Shown: one piece after another, positions 25,693 to 34,585 of the stretch
Layout of the letters: every line of letters starts with the position of its first letter
How positions within the stretch are numbered: the stretch's first letter is position 1
Origin: Methylobacterium sp. E-005
GTDB taxonomy: Bacteria > Pseudomonadota > Alphaproteobacteria > Rhizobiales > Beijerinckiaceae
Direction: 5' to 3'
NCBI RefSeq assembly: GCF_022829725.1
Contig: NZ_JAKSYG010000207.1
Location: 62,001 to 126,000 of the forward strand
DNA: 64,000 bases
Program-made: the position numbers and the translations under genes
The notes under the pieces: generated by a model
Told to the model about the DNA's origin: nothing
Database searches by the model: none
Seen by the model: the letters and a program-made list of their open reading frames with translations, nothing else

Positions 25693-26123
25693 TGTTCCTG
25701 CTCGACACCAACGTCGTTTCGGAGCTGCGCAAGGCGCGGACCGGCAGGGCTGATCCACGGGTCACGGCCTGGGCGAGCACGACACCGGCGAGCGATCTTT
25801 TCCTCTCGGTGATCGTCATCCAGGAATTGGAGATCGGGATCCTGCAGGTCGAACGGAGGGATACGGCTCAAGCCGCGCTCCTGCGCGCGTGGCTGGAGGA
25901 TCATGTCCTGCCGACCTTCTCCGATCGCCTCCTGCCCGTCGACGCAGCCGTCGCCCGTCGCAGCGCACGCCTGCATGTTCCGGATCCCCGACCCTACCGC
26001 GATGGTTTGATGGCCGCTACGGCGCTCGTCCGAGGCATGACGGTGGTAACCCGCAACGTCGCCGACTTCGCGACGACCGGTGTGTCCCTGCTGAACCCTT
26101 GGGAGCGTTCCGCGCGGCCTTGA
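25692..26123 (+). CDS. vapC: VapC-family PIN-domain toxin
   Basis: 143 aa. PIN-domain ribonuclease: D5 in LLDTNVVSEL, E45 in VIQELEIG, D104 in YRDGLMAATAL and D125 in TRNVADF form the acidic Mg2+ site. VapC toxins cleave tRNA or rRNA when released from the antitoxin. All four acidic residues are present, so it should be active. The pair lies between a repeat-terminated gene and ftfL and has neighbour-like composition, suggesting long residence rather than recent acquisition. Confidence 0.88.
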   Translation: MFLLDTNVVSELRKARTGRADPRVTAWASTTPASDLFLSVIVIQELEIGILQVERRDTAQAALLRAWLEDHVLPTFSDRLLPVDAAVARRSARLHVPDPRPYRDGLMAATALVRGMTVVTRNVADFATTGVSLLNPWERSARP

Positions 26124-26152
26124 GCCAACCTTGGCAAGGCCGCGCGCGCCTC

Positions 26153-27826
26153 TCAGAACAGCCCGTCGATCTGCCCGTTGGCGTCCAGCCGGATGGTGTC
26201 GGCGGCGGGCACCCGGGGCAGGCCCGGCATGGTCATGATCTCCCCGCAGATCGCCACCACGAAGCCTGCGCCGGCCGAGAGCCGGACATCACGCACGCCC
26301 ACGATATGCCCCTCTGGCGCGCCCATCAGGGTCGGGTCGGTGGAGAACGAGTACTGGGTCTTGGCCATGCAGATCGGCAGGTGGCCGTAGCCGTCCTTCT
26401 CGAAGGTGGCGAGCTTGCCGGCGGCCTTGGTCTCGATCTGGATGTCGGCGGCGCCGTACAGCTTGGTGGCGATCGCCCGGATCTTGTCGGTGAGGCGGCT
26501 CTCGGTCTCGTAGGCGTGGCGGATCGGCGCCGGCTCGGCCTGGCTGAGCTTCACCACCGCGCGGGCCAGCTCCTCGGCGCCGGCGCCGCCCTCGGCCCAG
26601 TGGCGGCAGGTGATCGCCTCAACGTCGAGGCGCTCGCGGCACAGCGCCTTGAGCTTGGCGTGCTCGGCGTCGGTGTCGGCGTAGAAGTGGTTGACGCCGA
26701 CCACCACCGGCAGGCCGAAGCCGCGCAGGTTGGTGACGTGCCGGGCGAGGTTGGCAAAGCCCTTCTCCAGGGCGTCGATGTTCTCACTGCCGAGGTTCTT
26801 CTTGTCGACGCCGCCATGCATCTTGAGGGCGCGGATGGTCGCCACCACCACGACCGCCGAGGGTGTCAGGCCCGCCTGCCGACACTTGATGTCCAGGAAT
26901 TTTTCCGCGCCGAGGTCGGCGCCGAAGCCGGCTTCCGTCACCGTGTAGTCGGCGAGCCGCAGGCCGGCCCGGGTGGCGATCACCGAGTTGCAGCCATGGG
27001 CGATGTTGGCGAAGGGGCCGCCATGGATCAGCGCCGGGTTGCCCTCGAGCGTCTGCACGAGGTTCGGCTGCAGGGCGTCCTTGAGCAGCACCGTCATGGC
27101 GCCGGTCGCCTTCACGTCCTTGAGGGTGACCAGCTTGCGGTCGCGGGTCTCGGCGATGACGATCCGGCCGAGGCGCTCCTCCAGGTCGGCGAGGTCCTTG
27201 GCGAGGCAGAACACCGCCATCACCTCGGAGGCCACCGTGATGTCGAACCCGTCCTCGCGCGGAAACCCGTTGGCGACGCCGCCGAGCGACTGGGTGATCT
27301 GGCGGAGCGCCCGGTCGTTCATGTCGACCACCCGGCGCCAGTGGATGCGGCGGACGTCGATGTTGAGCTCGTTCGCCCAGTAGACGTGGTTATCGATCAG
27401 CGCGGCCGCGAGGCTGTGGGCCGCCGTGATGGCGTGGAAGTCGCCGGTGAAGTGCAGGTTGATCTGCTCCATCGGCACGACCTGCGCCTTGCCGCCGCCG
27501 GCCGCGCCGCCCTTCATGCCGAAGCACGGCCCGAGCGAGGGCTCGCGCAGGCAGATCATGGTCTTCTCACCGATTCGGTTCAGGGCGTCGCCGAGGCCCA
27601 CCGTCGTAGTGGTCTTGCCCTCGCCCGCGGGCGTCGGGGAGATCGCGGTGACCAGCACGAGCTTGCCGGGCGTCCGGCTCTCCAGCCCGGCGATGTAGCC
27701 GTGGTCGATCTTGGCGATGTGCTTGCCGTAATGGTGGAGCGCGTCATCCGGGATGCCGAGCGTCTCGGCGACCTGGGCGATCGGCTTCAGGGTCGCGGCG
27801 CGGGCGATCTCGATATCTGACGGCAT
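26153..27826 (-). CDS. ftfL: Formate-tetrahydrofolate ligase
   Basis: 557 aa, the usual family length. ATP-dependent formylation of tetrahydrofolate, giving 10-formyl-THF; in methylotrophs it links formate oxidation to the serine cycle. P-loop-like TPAGEGKTT at residues 65-73, EPSLGPCFGMKGGAAGGG as folate/formate-binding region, VYWANELNIDVRRIHWRRVVDMNDRALR, and C-terminal TMPGLPRVPAADTI. Transcribed alone; the vapC stop is only 30 bp from its end (convergent). The 352-bp upstream gap contains a family-B repeat. Confidence 0.95.
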   Translation of the reverse strand: MPSDIEIARAATLKPIAQVAETLGIPDDALHHYGKHIAKIDHGYIAGLESRTPGKLVLVTAISPTPAGEGKTTTTVGLGDALNRIGEKTMICLREPSLGPCFGMKGGAAGGGKAQVVPMEQINLHFTGDFHAITAAHSLAAALIDNHVYWANELNIDVRRIHWRRVVDMNDRALRQITQSLGGVANGFPREDGFDITVASEVMAVFCLAKDLADLEERLGRIVIAETRDRKLVTLKDVKATGAMTVLLKDALQPNLVQTLEGNPALIHGGPFANIAHGCNSVIATRAGLRLADYTVTEAGFGADLGAEKFLDIKCRQAGLTPSAVVVVATIRALKMHGGVDKKNLGSENIDALEKGFANLARHVTNLRGFGLPVVVGVNHFYADTDAEHAKLKALCRERLDVEAITCRHWAEGGAGAEELARAVVKLSQAEPAPIRHAYETESRLTDKIRAIATKLYGAADIQIETKAAGKLATFEKDGYGHLPICMAKTQYSFSTDPTLMGAPEGHIVGVRDVRLSAGAGFVVAICGEIMTMPGLPRVPAADTIRLDANGQIDGLF

Positions 27827-28047
27827 GGGCGTTCCCTCCCTGAATCACGGGCCCGGAGCCCGCCGCCGGCTGTTGCCGTGCGGATGTCCACCCGTGCGGG
27901 CGGCCGCCCGCGAACGGCTGCGCACTGTGCGTCAAACGAATGGGAAATGCGCGTCGATTTTTATGAGGTGGCGGACAAAACAAGTTTTTTGGTCCGCAGG
28001 CTGGAGTGGGCATGGAGAGCGCCACCGGGATGGCTTTCCTTCCCACG

Positions 28048-28157
28048 CCCTCATCCTGAGATGCCGGCTGGAGGCCTCGAAGGAGCCCTCCAGCCGGCAC
28101 TGTGATCCCTGGAGGGCGCCTTCGAGGCCCGCTGACGCGGGCACCTCAGGATGAGGG
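28048..28157. repeat. Dispersed palindromic repeat family B, copy 1
   Basis: Bounded by CCCTCATCCTGAG (28048) and CTCAGGATGAGGG (to 28157); inside, GGAGGCCTCGAAGGAGCCCTCCAG and its complement-like CTGGAGGGCGCCTTCGAGGCC form a second inverted pair. It occupies most of the gap between the TPR-protein stop and the ftfL start (27827-28178), where I see no gene. The AT-rich stretch 27940-28000 (containing GACAAAACAAGTTTTTTGG) may hold the ftfL promoter. Confidence 0.8.
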
Positions 28158-28178
28158 TTTGGATGGGATCAGCTCGGC

Positions 28179-30047
28179 TCACCCCCCCGATTTCTTGGCC
28201 TTGTCGGCGGCGCCCGGCGCCTCGTGGGGCTGCGGCGCGCCCTTCGGGAGTTCCGGGTTCTCGGCGTTGTGCGGGGCGGCCACCGGGGCCGGCACCGTCT
28301 CGGCGGTGGCGGTCGGCTTCTCGATCTCGGGTAGGCCGTCCTTCAGCTTCGCGTTGATCTGCGCGAGGTCGTCCGGCTCGGGGTTCAGGTCCTTGGCGTG
28401 CTGCCACTGGAACTTGCCCTCCAGACGCCGGCCCGCGCGCCAGTAGGCGTCGCCCAGGTGGTCGTTGATGGTCGGGTCGCCGGGCTTCAGCTCGACGGCC
28501 TTCTCCAGCTCGCGCACCGCGTCGTCCCAGCGGCCGAGCCGGTAATAGGCCCAGCCGAGGCTGTCGACGATCATGCCGTCGCGCGGGCTGGCATCGACCG
28601 CCTGCTGCAGCAGCTTGAACGCCTCGTCGATGTTGGTGTTCTGGTCGACCCAGGAATAGCCGAGGTAGTTCATCACCTGCGCCTTGGCGGCCGGCTGGCT
28701 GGCCGGCACCAGGGCCAGCGCCTTCTTCAGGTCGGCCTCGGCCTTCGGCCATTGCTTGGCGCGCTCGTAGGCGGTGCCGCGGAAGTAATAGGTCGTCCAG
28801 TAATTGGCCTGCGGCCGGTTGCCGATCAGGTCGATGGCACGGGTGTAGGTGGCCGCCGCCTCCTCGTATTTCTTGCGGGCGCGCTGGACGTTGCCGAGGG
28901 CGGTGATCACGTCGATGTCGTCGGGATGCGCCTTCATGGTGGCGTCGAGGTGCTCCAGCGCCTCGTCGCCCTTGCCCATCTGCTCCAGGTTCAGGCCGAC
29001 TTGGATGTCGGCGTTGAGCTTGAGCGGGGAATTGGCCGGGATCTGCGCGTAGGCCTCGTTGGCGCGCTCCGGCTGCTTCATCCGGTCGAGCGTGTCGGCC
29101 AGCGTCAGCCGGGCCAGCGCATGGTCGGGGGCGAGGTAGAGGGCGAGCCGCAGGTAGATCACGGCGGGCAACTCGTCGCCCTGCGTGGAGCCGGCCGAGC
29201 CCAGCCCGTACAGCACCTCGGCGGCACCCTCCTGGGCGTTGGCGATCAGCCGCGTGAGGGGCTTGCCCTCCTTCAGCTTGTCGAGGGCGTCGCGCACCAG
29301 CGGGTGGCGGGGCGAGAGCTGGTCGAAATCCGAATAGGCCTGGATGGCGAGGTCGGTGCGGCCGAGGCTGGCCTCCAGGCGCGCGTAGGCATCGACGATG
29401 CGCAGGGTGTTGTGGTCGGCGTCATAGGCCGCCTTGAGGCGCCGCTCCGCCTCGGCGTTGTCGCCGGTCACCGAGGCGATCAGGCCGGCATGGTAGTCGC
29501 GGAAGGTGTTGTAGTAGCGCTCGCCGCGGAGCTTGTTGACGGTCTCCAGCGCCTTCTTGCCGTCACCGGCGCCGGCATACGACCAGGCGGTCAGCAGCGT
29601 GGCGGTCAGATCCGTCGCCGCGCCGCGGCCGCTCCGCGAAAAGTTCTGGCGGGCGGCAGCCCATTGGCCGGCCTTGATCTGACGCACCCCGAGGGAGAGG
29701 TTGGCGAGCCCGTTGGTCGGATCGCGGGCGATCAGCTTCTCGGCGGTGCGGAACGCGTCCGGCAGGGCGCCGTCGGCCAGGAGCGAGATGAAGGCGCGCT
29801 CGACGAGTTCGGCGTTGCGCGGGTCGGCCTTCACGGCCTCCCGGTAGAAGGTGGCGGCCGCCGCCGTGTCCCGGGCCGCACCCGCGATGTAGGCGGAGAG
29901 GAAATTGCCCTCCAGCGAATCCGCGGGCTCGTAGTCGAGCACCGGGGTCGATTCCTTCGGCTGCGCGGCCAGCACGGTCTGCGGCAGACCGGCGGCGAGC
30001 AGCAGGGCGAGCGCCGAGACGCTCCGGCGGGCGCGGGATGTCATCAT
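28179..30047 (-). CDS. TPR-repeat protein, probably periplasmic
   Basis: 622 aa from ATG 30047. Residues 2-29 are a signal peptide (RRSVSALALLLAAGLPQTVLAA). About eight to ten tetratricopeptide repeats follow, for example AATFYREAVKADPRNAELV, HLDATMKAHPDDIDVITALG, TYTRAIDLIGNRPQANYW, LLQQAVDASPRDGMIVDSLG and ELEKAVELKPGDPTINDHLG. The tail is Pro/Ala-rich (residues about 575-622) and probably disordered. TPR arrays mediate protein contacts, so a scaffold in envelope assembly is the reasonable guess; partner unknown. Upstream is an in-frame extension that lacks signal-peptide features and was not used. Confidence 0.82.
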   Translation of the reverse strand: MMTSRARRSVSALALLLAAGLPQTVLAAQPKESTPVLDYEPADSLEGNFLSAYIAGAARDTAAAATFYREAVKADPRNAELVERAFISLLADGALPDAFRTAEKLIARDPTNGLANLSLGVRQIKAGQWAAARQNFSRSGRGAATDLTATLLTAWSYAGAGDGKKALETVNKLRGERYYNTFRDYHAGLIASVTGDNAEAERRLKAAYDADHNTLRIVDAYARLEASLGRTDLAIQAYSDFDQLSPRHPLVRDALDKLKEGKPLTRLIANAQEGAAEVLYGLGSAGSTQGDELPAVIYLRLALYLAPDHALARLTLADTLDRMKQPERANEAYAQIPANSPLKLNADIQVGLNLEQMGKGDEALEHLDATMKAHPDDIDVITALGNVQRARKKYEEAAATYTRAIDLIGNRPQANYWTTYYFRGTAYERAKQWPKAEADLKKALALVPASQPAAKAQVMNYLGYSWVDQNTNIDEAFKLLQQAVDASPRDGMIVDSLGWAYYRLGRWDDAVRELEKAVELKPGDPTINDHLGDAYWRAGRRLEGKFQWQHAKDLNPEPDDLAQINAKLKDGLPEIEKPTATAETVPAPVAAPHNAENPELPKGAPQPHEAPGAADKAKKSGG

Positions 30048-30259
30048 GAACCGATCGCGGCTCCTGGGCGCCGGCCAGCCAAGGGGCCGGGCGCGAGAAT
30101 GGCGGGTTATCCCCGGAAAAGCGCCGGGGACACTGAACCCATCCCGCCAGCCCCGCAAGGCGAAAGGATGGCGCGGGGGCGGCGGAGCGCAGCGTCTGCC
30201 TTCCCGTCATCGCGAGCGCAGCGAAGACGGGTGCCTCGGCTCCTCAGCCGAGGGCCCCC

Positions 30260-31933
30260 TCACATATTCGGATAGTTCGGCCCGCCCGGCCCCTCCGGGG
30301 TCACCCAGTCGATGTTCTGGTTCGGATCCTTGATGTCACACGTCTTGCAGTGGACGCAGTTCTGCGCGTTGATCTGGTAGCGGACCCCGTCGCTGGCGGA
30401 GGCATCCTCGACCCACTCGTAGACGCCGGCCGGGCAGTAGCGGCCCGAGGGTCCACCGTAGACGTCGTGCTCGGAGCGTTTCTGCAGCTCCATGTCCCGC
30501 ACCTTGAGGTGGGGCGGCTGGTCCTCCTCGTGGTTGGTGTTCGACATGTAGACCGAGGACAGCCGGTCGAAGGTCAGCTTGCCGTCGGGCTTCGGGTAGA
30601 CGATCGGCGTCACCTCGGCGAGCGGCTTGAGGCAGGCATGGTCCGGCTTGCCGTGACCGAGCGTCCCGAACGGCGAGGCGCCGAGGATGCTCGTCGCCCA
30701 CATGTCGATCCCGCCGAGCCCCACGCCCACCAGAGTGCCGTACTTGGACCAGAGCGGCTTGACGTTGCGCACCGCCTTCAAGTCCTGCCCGATCGGGCTC
30801 TCGCGCCAGCCGGCCTCGTAGGCGGTGAGTTCGTCGCCCGCGCGGCCCGCCTTCAGGGCGTCCGCGATGGCGTCGGCCGCCTGCATGCCGGACAGGATCG
30901 CGTTGTGCGAGCCCTTGATCCGCGGCACGTTCACGAACCCCGCCGAGCAGCCGACGAGGCACCCGCCCGGGAAGACCAGCTTGGGCACGGATTGCCAGCC
31001 GCCCTCCATGATGGCCCGCGCCCCGTAGCCGATGCGCTTGGCCCCCTCGAAGGTCTCGGCGATCATCGGGTGGGTCTTGAACCGCTGGAACTCCTCGAAC
31101 GGCGACAGGGTCGGGTTCTCGTAATTCAGGTGCGTGACGAAGCCGACCGAGAGCAGGTGGTCGTCGAAATGGTAGAGCCAGGAGCCGCCGCCGGCCTTAT
31201 TGGGGAGCGGCCAGCCCATCGTGTGCTGCACGAGGCCGGGCTCGAACTTGCCGGGGGCGAGCTGCCAGAGCTCCTTCACGCCGAGCCCATACTTGAAGTG
31301 GTCGCTGTGCCGGTTGAGTTCGAACCGCTGGATCAGCCCCTTGGTGAGGTTGCCCCGGGCGCCCTCGCCGAACACCGTGTACTTGCCGCGCAATTCCATG
31401 CCGCGGGTGTAGTCGTCCCGCGGCTCGCCCGACTTGCCGATGCCGAGATCGCCCGTGGCGATGCCCGCCACCGCGCCGTTCGCGTCGAACAGCACCTCGG
31501 AGGCCGGGAAGCCCGGATAGATCTCGACGCCGAGCGCCTCGGCCTGGGCGCCGAGATACTTGCAGGTGTTGGACAGCGAGCCGACGAAATTGCCGTGGTT
31601 CGACATGAGCTTGGGGAAGAACACGTTCGGCAGGGTGATGCCGCTGTTCTTGGTGAGCATCATGAACTCGTCGCGCTGAACCTCGGTCTTCAGCGGACGC
31701 TCCGGATCCTGGCGCCACTCGGGCAGCAGGCGATCCAGGCCGATCGGGTCGATCACCGCCCCCGACAGGATGTGGGCGCCGACCTCCGAGCCCTTCTCGA
31801 CGACGACGACGGAGATGTCCTCGCCGATCTCGGCGGCGCGCTGCTTCAGGCGGATCGCGGTGGCGAGGCCGGCGGGGCCTGCGCCCACCACGACCACGTC
31901 GAAATCCATGCTCTCGCGTTCGGGCAGCGCCAT
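30260..31933 (-). CDS. Electron-transfer flavoprotein-ubiquinone oxidoreductase
   Basis: 557 aa, the expected size. Accepts electrons from reduced ETF (fed by acyl-CoA dehydrogenases such as Mcd at 2858-4540 and by dimethylglycine/sarcosine-type enzymes) and reduces ubiquinone at the cytoplasmic membrane. FAD motif VVVVGAGPAGLATAI near residue 14; ubiquinone/membrane-binding region around KELWQLAPGKFEPG and GSHNAILSGMQAADAI; C-terminal 4Fe-4S ligands in NCVHCKTCDIKDP, with the fourth Cys in RYCPAGVYEW. The ATG at 31933 has GGAG at good distance. Divergent from the UDG gene. Confidence 0.93.
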   Translation of the reverse strand: MALPERESMDFDVVVVGAGPAGLATAIRLKQRAAEIGEDISVVVVEKGSEVGAHILSGAVIDPIGLDRLLPEWRQDPERPLKTEVQRDEFMMLTKNSGITLPNVFFPKLMSNHGNFVGSLSNTCKYLGAQAEALGVEIYPGFPASEVLFDANGAVAGIATGDLGIGKSGEPRDDYTRGMELRGKYTVFGEGARGNLTKGLIQRFELNRHSDHFKYGLGVKELWQLAPGKFEPGLVQHTMGWPLPNKAGGGSWLYHFDDHLLSVGFVTHLNYENPTLSPFEEFQRFKTHPMIAETFEGAKRIGYGARAIMEGGWQSVPKLVFPGGCLVGCSAGFVNVPRIKGSHNAILSGMQAADAIADALKAGRAGDELTAYEAGWRESPIGQDLKAVRNVKPLWSKYGTLVGVGLGGIDMWATSILGASPFGTLGHGKPDHACLKPLAEVTPIVYPKPDGKLTFDRLSSVYMSNTNHEEDQPPHLKVRDMELQKRSEHDVYGGPSGRYCPAGVYEWVEDASASDGVRYQINAQNCVHCKTCDIKDPNQNIDWVTPEGPGGPNYPNM

Positions 31934-32103
31934 CCTCGCCTCTCCGTGTTCTTGTCTCAGGGTCGTCGCGGCAACCCTCGTGATGCCGTCTCAAGCGATT
32001 CCAAGCTAGAAAGGCAAGGTGCCGACGCTCAAGCTCAAGGCAAAGTTCCCGTTGCCGCAGGGTGCGAACCACGTGACGCGGTGTTCGGAAGATCCCACCC
32101 GCG

Positions 32104-32219
32104 CCCTCATCCTGAGGTGCCCGCGCCAGCGGGCCTCGAAGGAGCCCTCCGGAAGGCACTGCGATCCCTGGAGTCCTCCTTCGAGGCCTCCGCTGTGCTC
32201 CGGCACCTCAGGATGAGGG
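32104..32219. repeat. Dispersed palindromic repeat family B, copy 2
   Basis: Bounded by CCCTCATCCTGAGG and CCTCAGGATGAGGG with an internal CCTCGAAGGAG...CTCCTTCGAGG pair. Unlike copies 1 and 3 it lies between divergent genes (ETF-QO at 31933 and UDG at 32337), inside a 403-bp gap (31934-32336) that holds both promoters. No gene is seen in the gap. Confidence 0.8.
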
Positions 32220-32336
32220 CGCGGGTGGGACGATGATCGCTGTATCCCGGGTCGTGAAGACCGCGCTATTCGGTCACGCAAGTCCTTGCTACCCGAAGCG
32301 ATTCCGCGCGTTGTCCACAGGCCCCGGCGATCCCAC

Positions 32337-33239
32337 ATGACAGATCACATGCCGAGTCCCTCCGACGCGCAAGCCGACCTGATCGCCTATCTCGACTTCC
32401 ACGTGGAGGCCGGTGCCGACGCGGCCCTCGACGAGCACCCCCACGACCGTTTCAGCGAGGCCGACACGCCGGCGCCCACCCTGCGCGCGCCGCGCCGGGC
32501 GCCCCCCCGGATCGCGGAATCGTCCGCCACTCCGGTTGCCAACACCCTCGTGCCCCCCCCAGGCTCGGCTCCGCCCCCAGCCTCGTCCTCCGCTGCGCCC
32601 CGGACCTTCGGCCGCGCCGCCAGCGCCCAACCCGACGAGGCGGCCTCCGACGCCCGCGCCCGCGCCCGGCAGGCCAAGAGTCTCGATGAGCTGGAGCGCA
32701 TCCTCGCCGATTTCGACGCCTGCCCGCTGCGCTTCACGGCAAAAAACCTCGTCTTCGCCGACGGCAATCCGGAGGCCCGGGTGATGTTTCTCGGCGAGGC
32801 GCCGGGCGCCGATGAGGACCGGATTGGCAAGCCGTTCATGGGCCGCTCGGGCCAGCTCCTCGACAAGATGATGAAGGCGATCGGGCTCGACCGGACGAGC
32901 GCCTATATCGGCAACATCGTGCCCTGGCGGCCGCCCGGCAACCGCAACCCGACCCCCCAGGAGGTGGCGGTGTGCCGGCCCTTCGTGGAGCGGCAGATCG
33001 AGCTGGTCGATCCCGACATCATCGTCTGCCTCGGCGCCCCCGCGACCCAGACGCTGACCGGCTCCAAGGACGGCATCCTGCGGACCCGCGGCCGGCTGTT
33101 TCCGTACAAGCTGCCGAATCGCGAGGTGAAGCTGCTCGCGACGCTGCACCCGGCCTTCCTGCTGCGCCAGCCGGTGCAGAAGCGCCTAGCGTGGCGCGAT
33201 TTCCGCGCCCTGCGCGCCCTCATCGACGGGAAAGCTTGA
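32337..33239 (+). CDS. Uracil-DNA glycosylase, family 4/5-like
   Basis: 300 aa from ATG 32337. Residues 1-110 are a Pro/Ala-rich, variable segment; the catalytic domain follows. Motif 1 is FLGEAPGADEDRIGKPF (GEAPG loop), then NIVPWRPPGNRNPTPQE, and motif 3 TLHPAFLLR. Excises uracil from DNA. For a family-4 iron-sulphur enzyme four Cys are expected; here I see one at DACPLRF (rather than a C-x2-C pair), VAVCRPF and IIVCLG, so only three obvious candidates. This DACPLRFTAKNLVFADGN type of sequence is common in alphaproteobacteria. Confidence 0.83.
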   Translation: MTDHMPSPSDAQADLIAYLDFHVEAGADAALDEHPHDRFSEADTPAPTLRAPRRAPPRIAESSATPVANTLVPPPGSAPPPASSSAAPRTFGRAASAQPDEAASDARARARQAKSLDELERILADFDACPLRFTAKNLVFADGNPEARVMFLGEAPGADEDRIGKPFMGRSGQLLDKMMKAIGLDRTSAYIGNIVPWRPPGNRNPTPQEVAVCRPFVERQIELVDPDIIVCLGAPATQTLTGSKDGILRTRGRLFPYKLPNREVKLLATLHPAFLLRQPVQKRLAWRDFRALRALIDGKA

Positions 33240-33384
33240 CCGCGTAAGCGGAACCGGCTCTCCCCTCCCGCCATTAGAGCTTCGTTCCCGCCGGCGGTTC
33301 GCCGCCGTCCGGACAGGACGACGCACGACACCTTGCGTCCCGCCCGCGGCGGCCGGCGCAGCAGCATCGATGGCGGGACCCACC

Positions 33385-34293
33385 ATGCGCTGGGAAGATC
33401 TACGCAGCTCCGACAATGTCGAGGATCGCCGGGGCGAAGGCGGCGGTGGCGGCATGGGCTTTCCCGGCGGCGGCGCCGGCGGGCTCGGCATCGGCACCAT
33501 CGTGGTGCTGCTGATCATCAGCTACTTCACGGGGATCAACCCGGCGATCCTGATCGGCGGCGCCGAGCGGATCGGCGGCGGTCACAGCCAGCAGGAACAG
33601 CCCGCCGATCCGCAGACGCAGGCGAAGCGCCGCCAAGCGCCCACCGACGACAGCGGCCGGTTCGCGTCGAAGATCCTGGGCAACACCGAGGACGTGTGGA
33701 GCCAGATCCTGCCGCAGCAGACCGGCAAGCAGTACACCCCGACGACCCTGGTGCTCTATACCGGCGGGACCCGCTCGGGCTGCGGCTCGGCCCAGGCCGC
33801 GATGGGCCCGTTCTACTGCCCGCTCGACAAGAAAGTTTATCTGGATACCGGCTTCTTCAAGGAGATGGCCTCGAAGTTCGGCGTGAAGGGTGATTTCGCC
33901 TACGCCTACGTGATCGCCCATGAGGTCGGCCACCACGTCCAGGACGTGCTCGGCATCCTCGGCAAGGTCCAGGCCCGCCAGCAGCAGGCCTCGAGCAAGA
34001 CCGAAGCGAACGCCCTGTCGGTGCGCATCGAGCTGATGGCCGATTGCCTCGCCGGCGTCTGGGCCAAGAACTCCAACGACAAGTATGCCGAGCTGGATCA
34101 GGGCGACATCGACGAGGCCCTGAACGCCGCCGCCCAGATCGGCGACGACGCGCTGCAGCGGCGCTCGCAGGGCTACGTGGTGCCGGATTCCTTCACCCAC
34201 GGCTCCTCGGCCCAGCGCCAGCGCTGGTTCACGGCCGGCTACAAGAGCGGCCAGACCAAGGCGTGCGACACGTTCCGGACGGCGGGGAACTGA
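33385..34293 (+). CDS. ypfJ: Neutral zinc metallopeptidase, YpfJ family
   Basis: 302 aa from ATG 33385 (MRWEDLRSSDNVEDRRG, the usual family start; an ATG 15 bases upstream also exists). A Gly-rich stretch and one membrane-spanning segment (IGTIVVLLIISYFTG, about residues 35-50) anchor it; the periplasmic or cytosolic domain has AYVIAHEVGHHVQ (HExxH zinc site) and a downstream Glu in RIELMADCLAG. Two Cys in GCGSAQAAMGPFYCP are conserved in the family. The physiological substrate is unknown. Confidence 0.87.
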   Translation: MRWEDLRSSDNVEDRRGEGGGGGMGFPGGGAGGLGIGTIVVLLIISYFTGINPAILIGGAERIGGGHSQQEQPADPQTQAKRRQAPTDDSGRFASKILGNTEDVWSQILPQQTGKQYTPTTLVLYTGGTRSGCGSAQAAMGPFYCPLDKKVYLDTGFFKEMASKFGVKGDFAYAYVIAHEVGHHVQDVLGILGKVQARQQQASSKTEANALSVRIELMADCLAGVWAKNSNDKYAELDQGDIDEALNAAAQIGDDALQRRSQGYVVPDSFTHGSSAQRQRWFTAGYKSGQTKACDTFRTAGN

Positions 34294-34350
34294 GGCCGCT
34301 TGAAAAGCGGTTTTTGCAAGCGCAGCCCGTCCAGGATCGAGCGCGGATCC

Positions 34351-34502
34351 CCTCTCCCGTGCGGGAGAGGTCTGCTCTCGCAGAAAGCCGGGTGAGGGAT
34401 GAGAACGCTCCGGATAAGGCGCGGCCTGTCGGCGCTCCGGCGGTGTGCTCGATCCTGAACCGTCTCGACCCTCACCCCAACCCTCTCCCGCACGGGAGAG
34501 GG
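34351..34502. repeat. Dispersed repeat family C, inverted pair
   Basis: CCTCTCCCGTGCGGGAGAGG (34351-34370) and CCCTCTCCCGCACGGGAGAGGG (34481-34502), each a near-perfect hairpin, facing each other together with flanking GGGTGAGGG and CCCTCACCCC. It lies between the convergent ypfJ and hydrolase genes. This motif type recurs in many proteobacterial genomes; it probably serves as terminator or mRNA end here. Confidence 0.7.
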
Positions 34503-34585
34503 AGCATGTCGAGTTCTGCAGTCCGCGTCGCTGCGCTGCCCCGGTGTGCACATCAGACCCGCCTCGGGGGCGGGGCCATCCAGGA

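Noticed and set aside
25889..27820. Plus-strand open frame covering ftfL
   Set aside because: Exact antisense shadow of the ftfL coding sequence, with Arg/Gly/Val bias and no recognisable fold.
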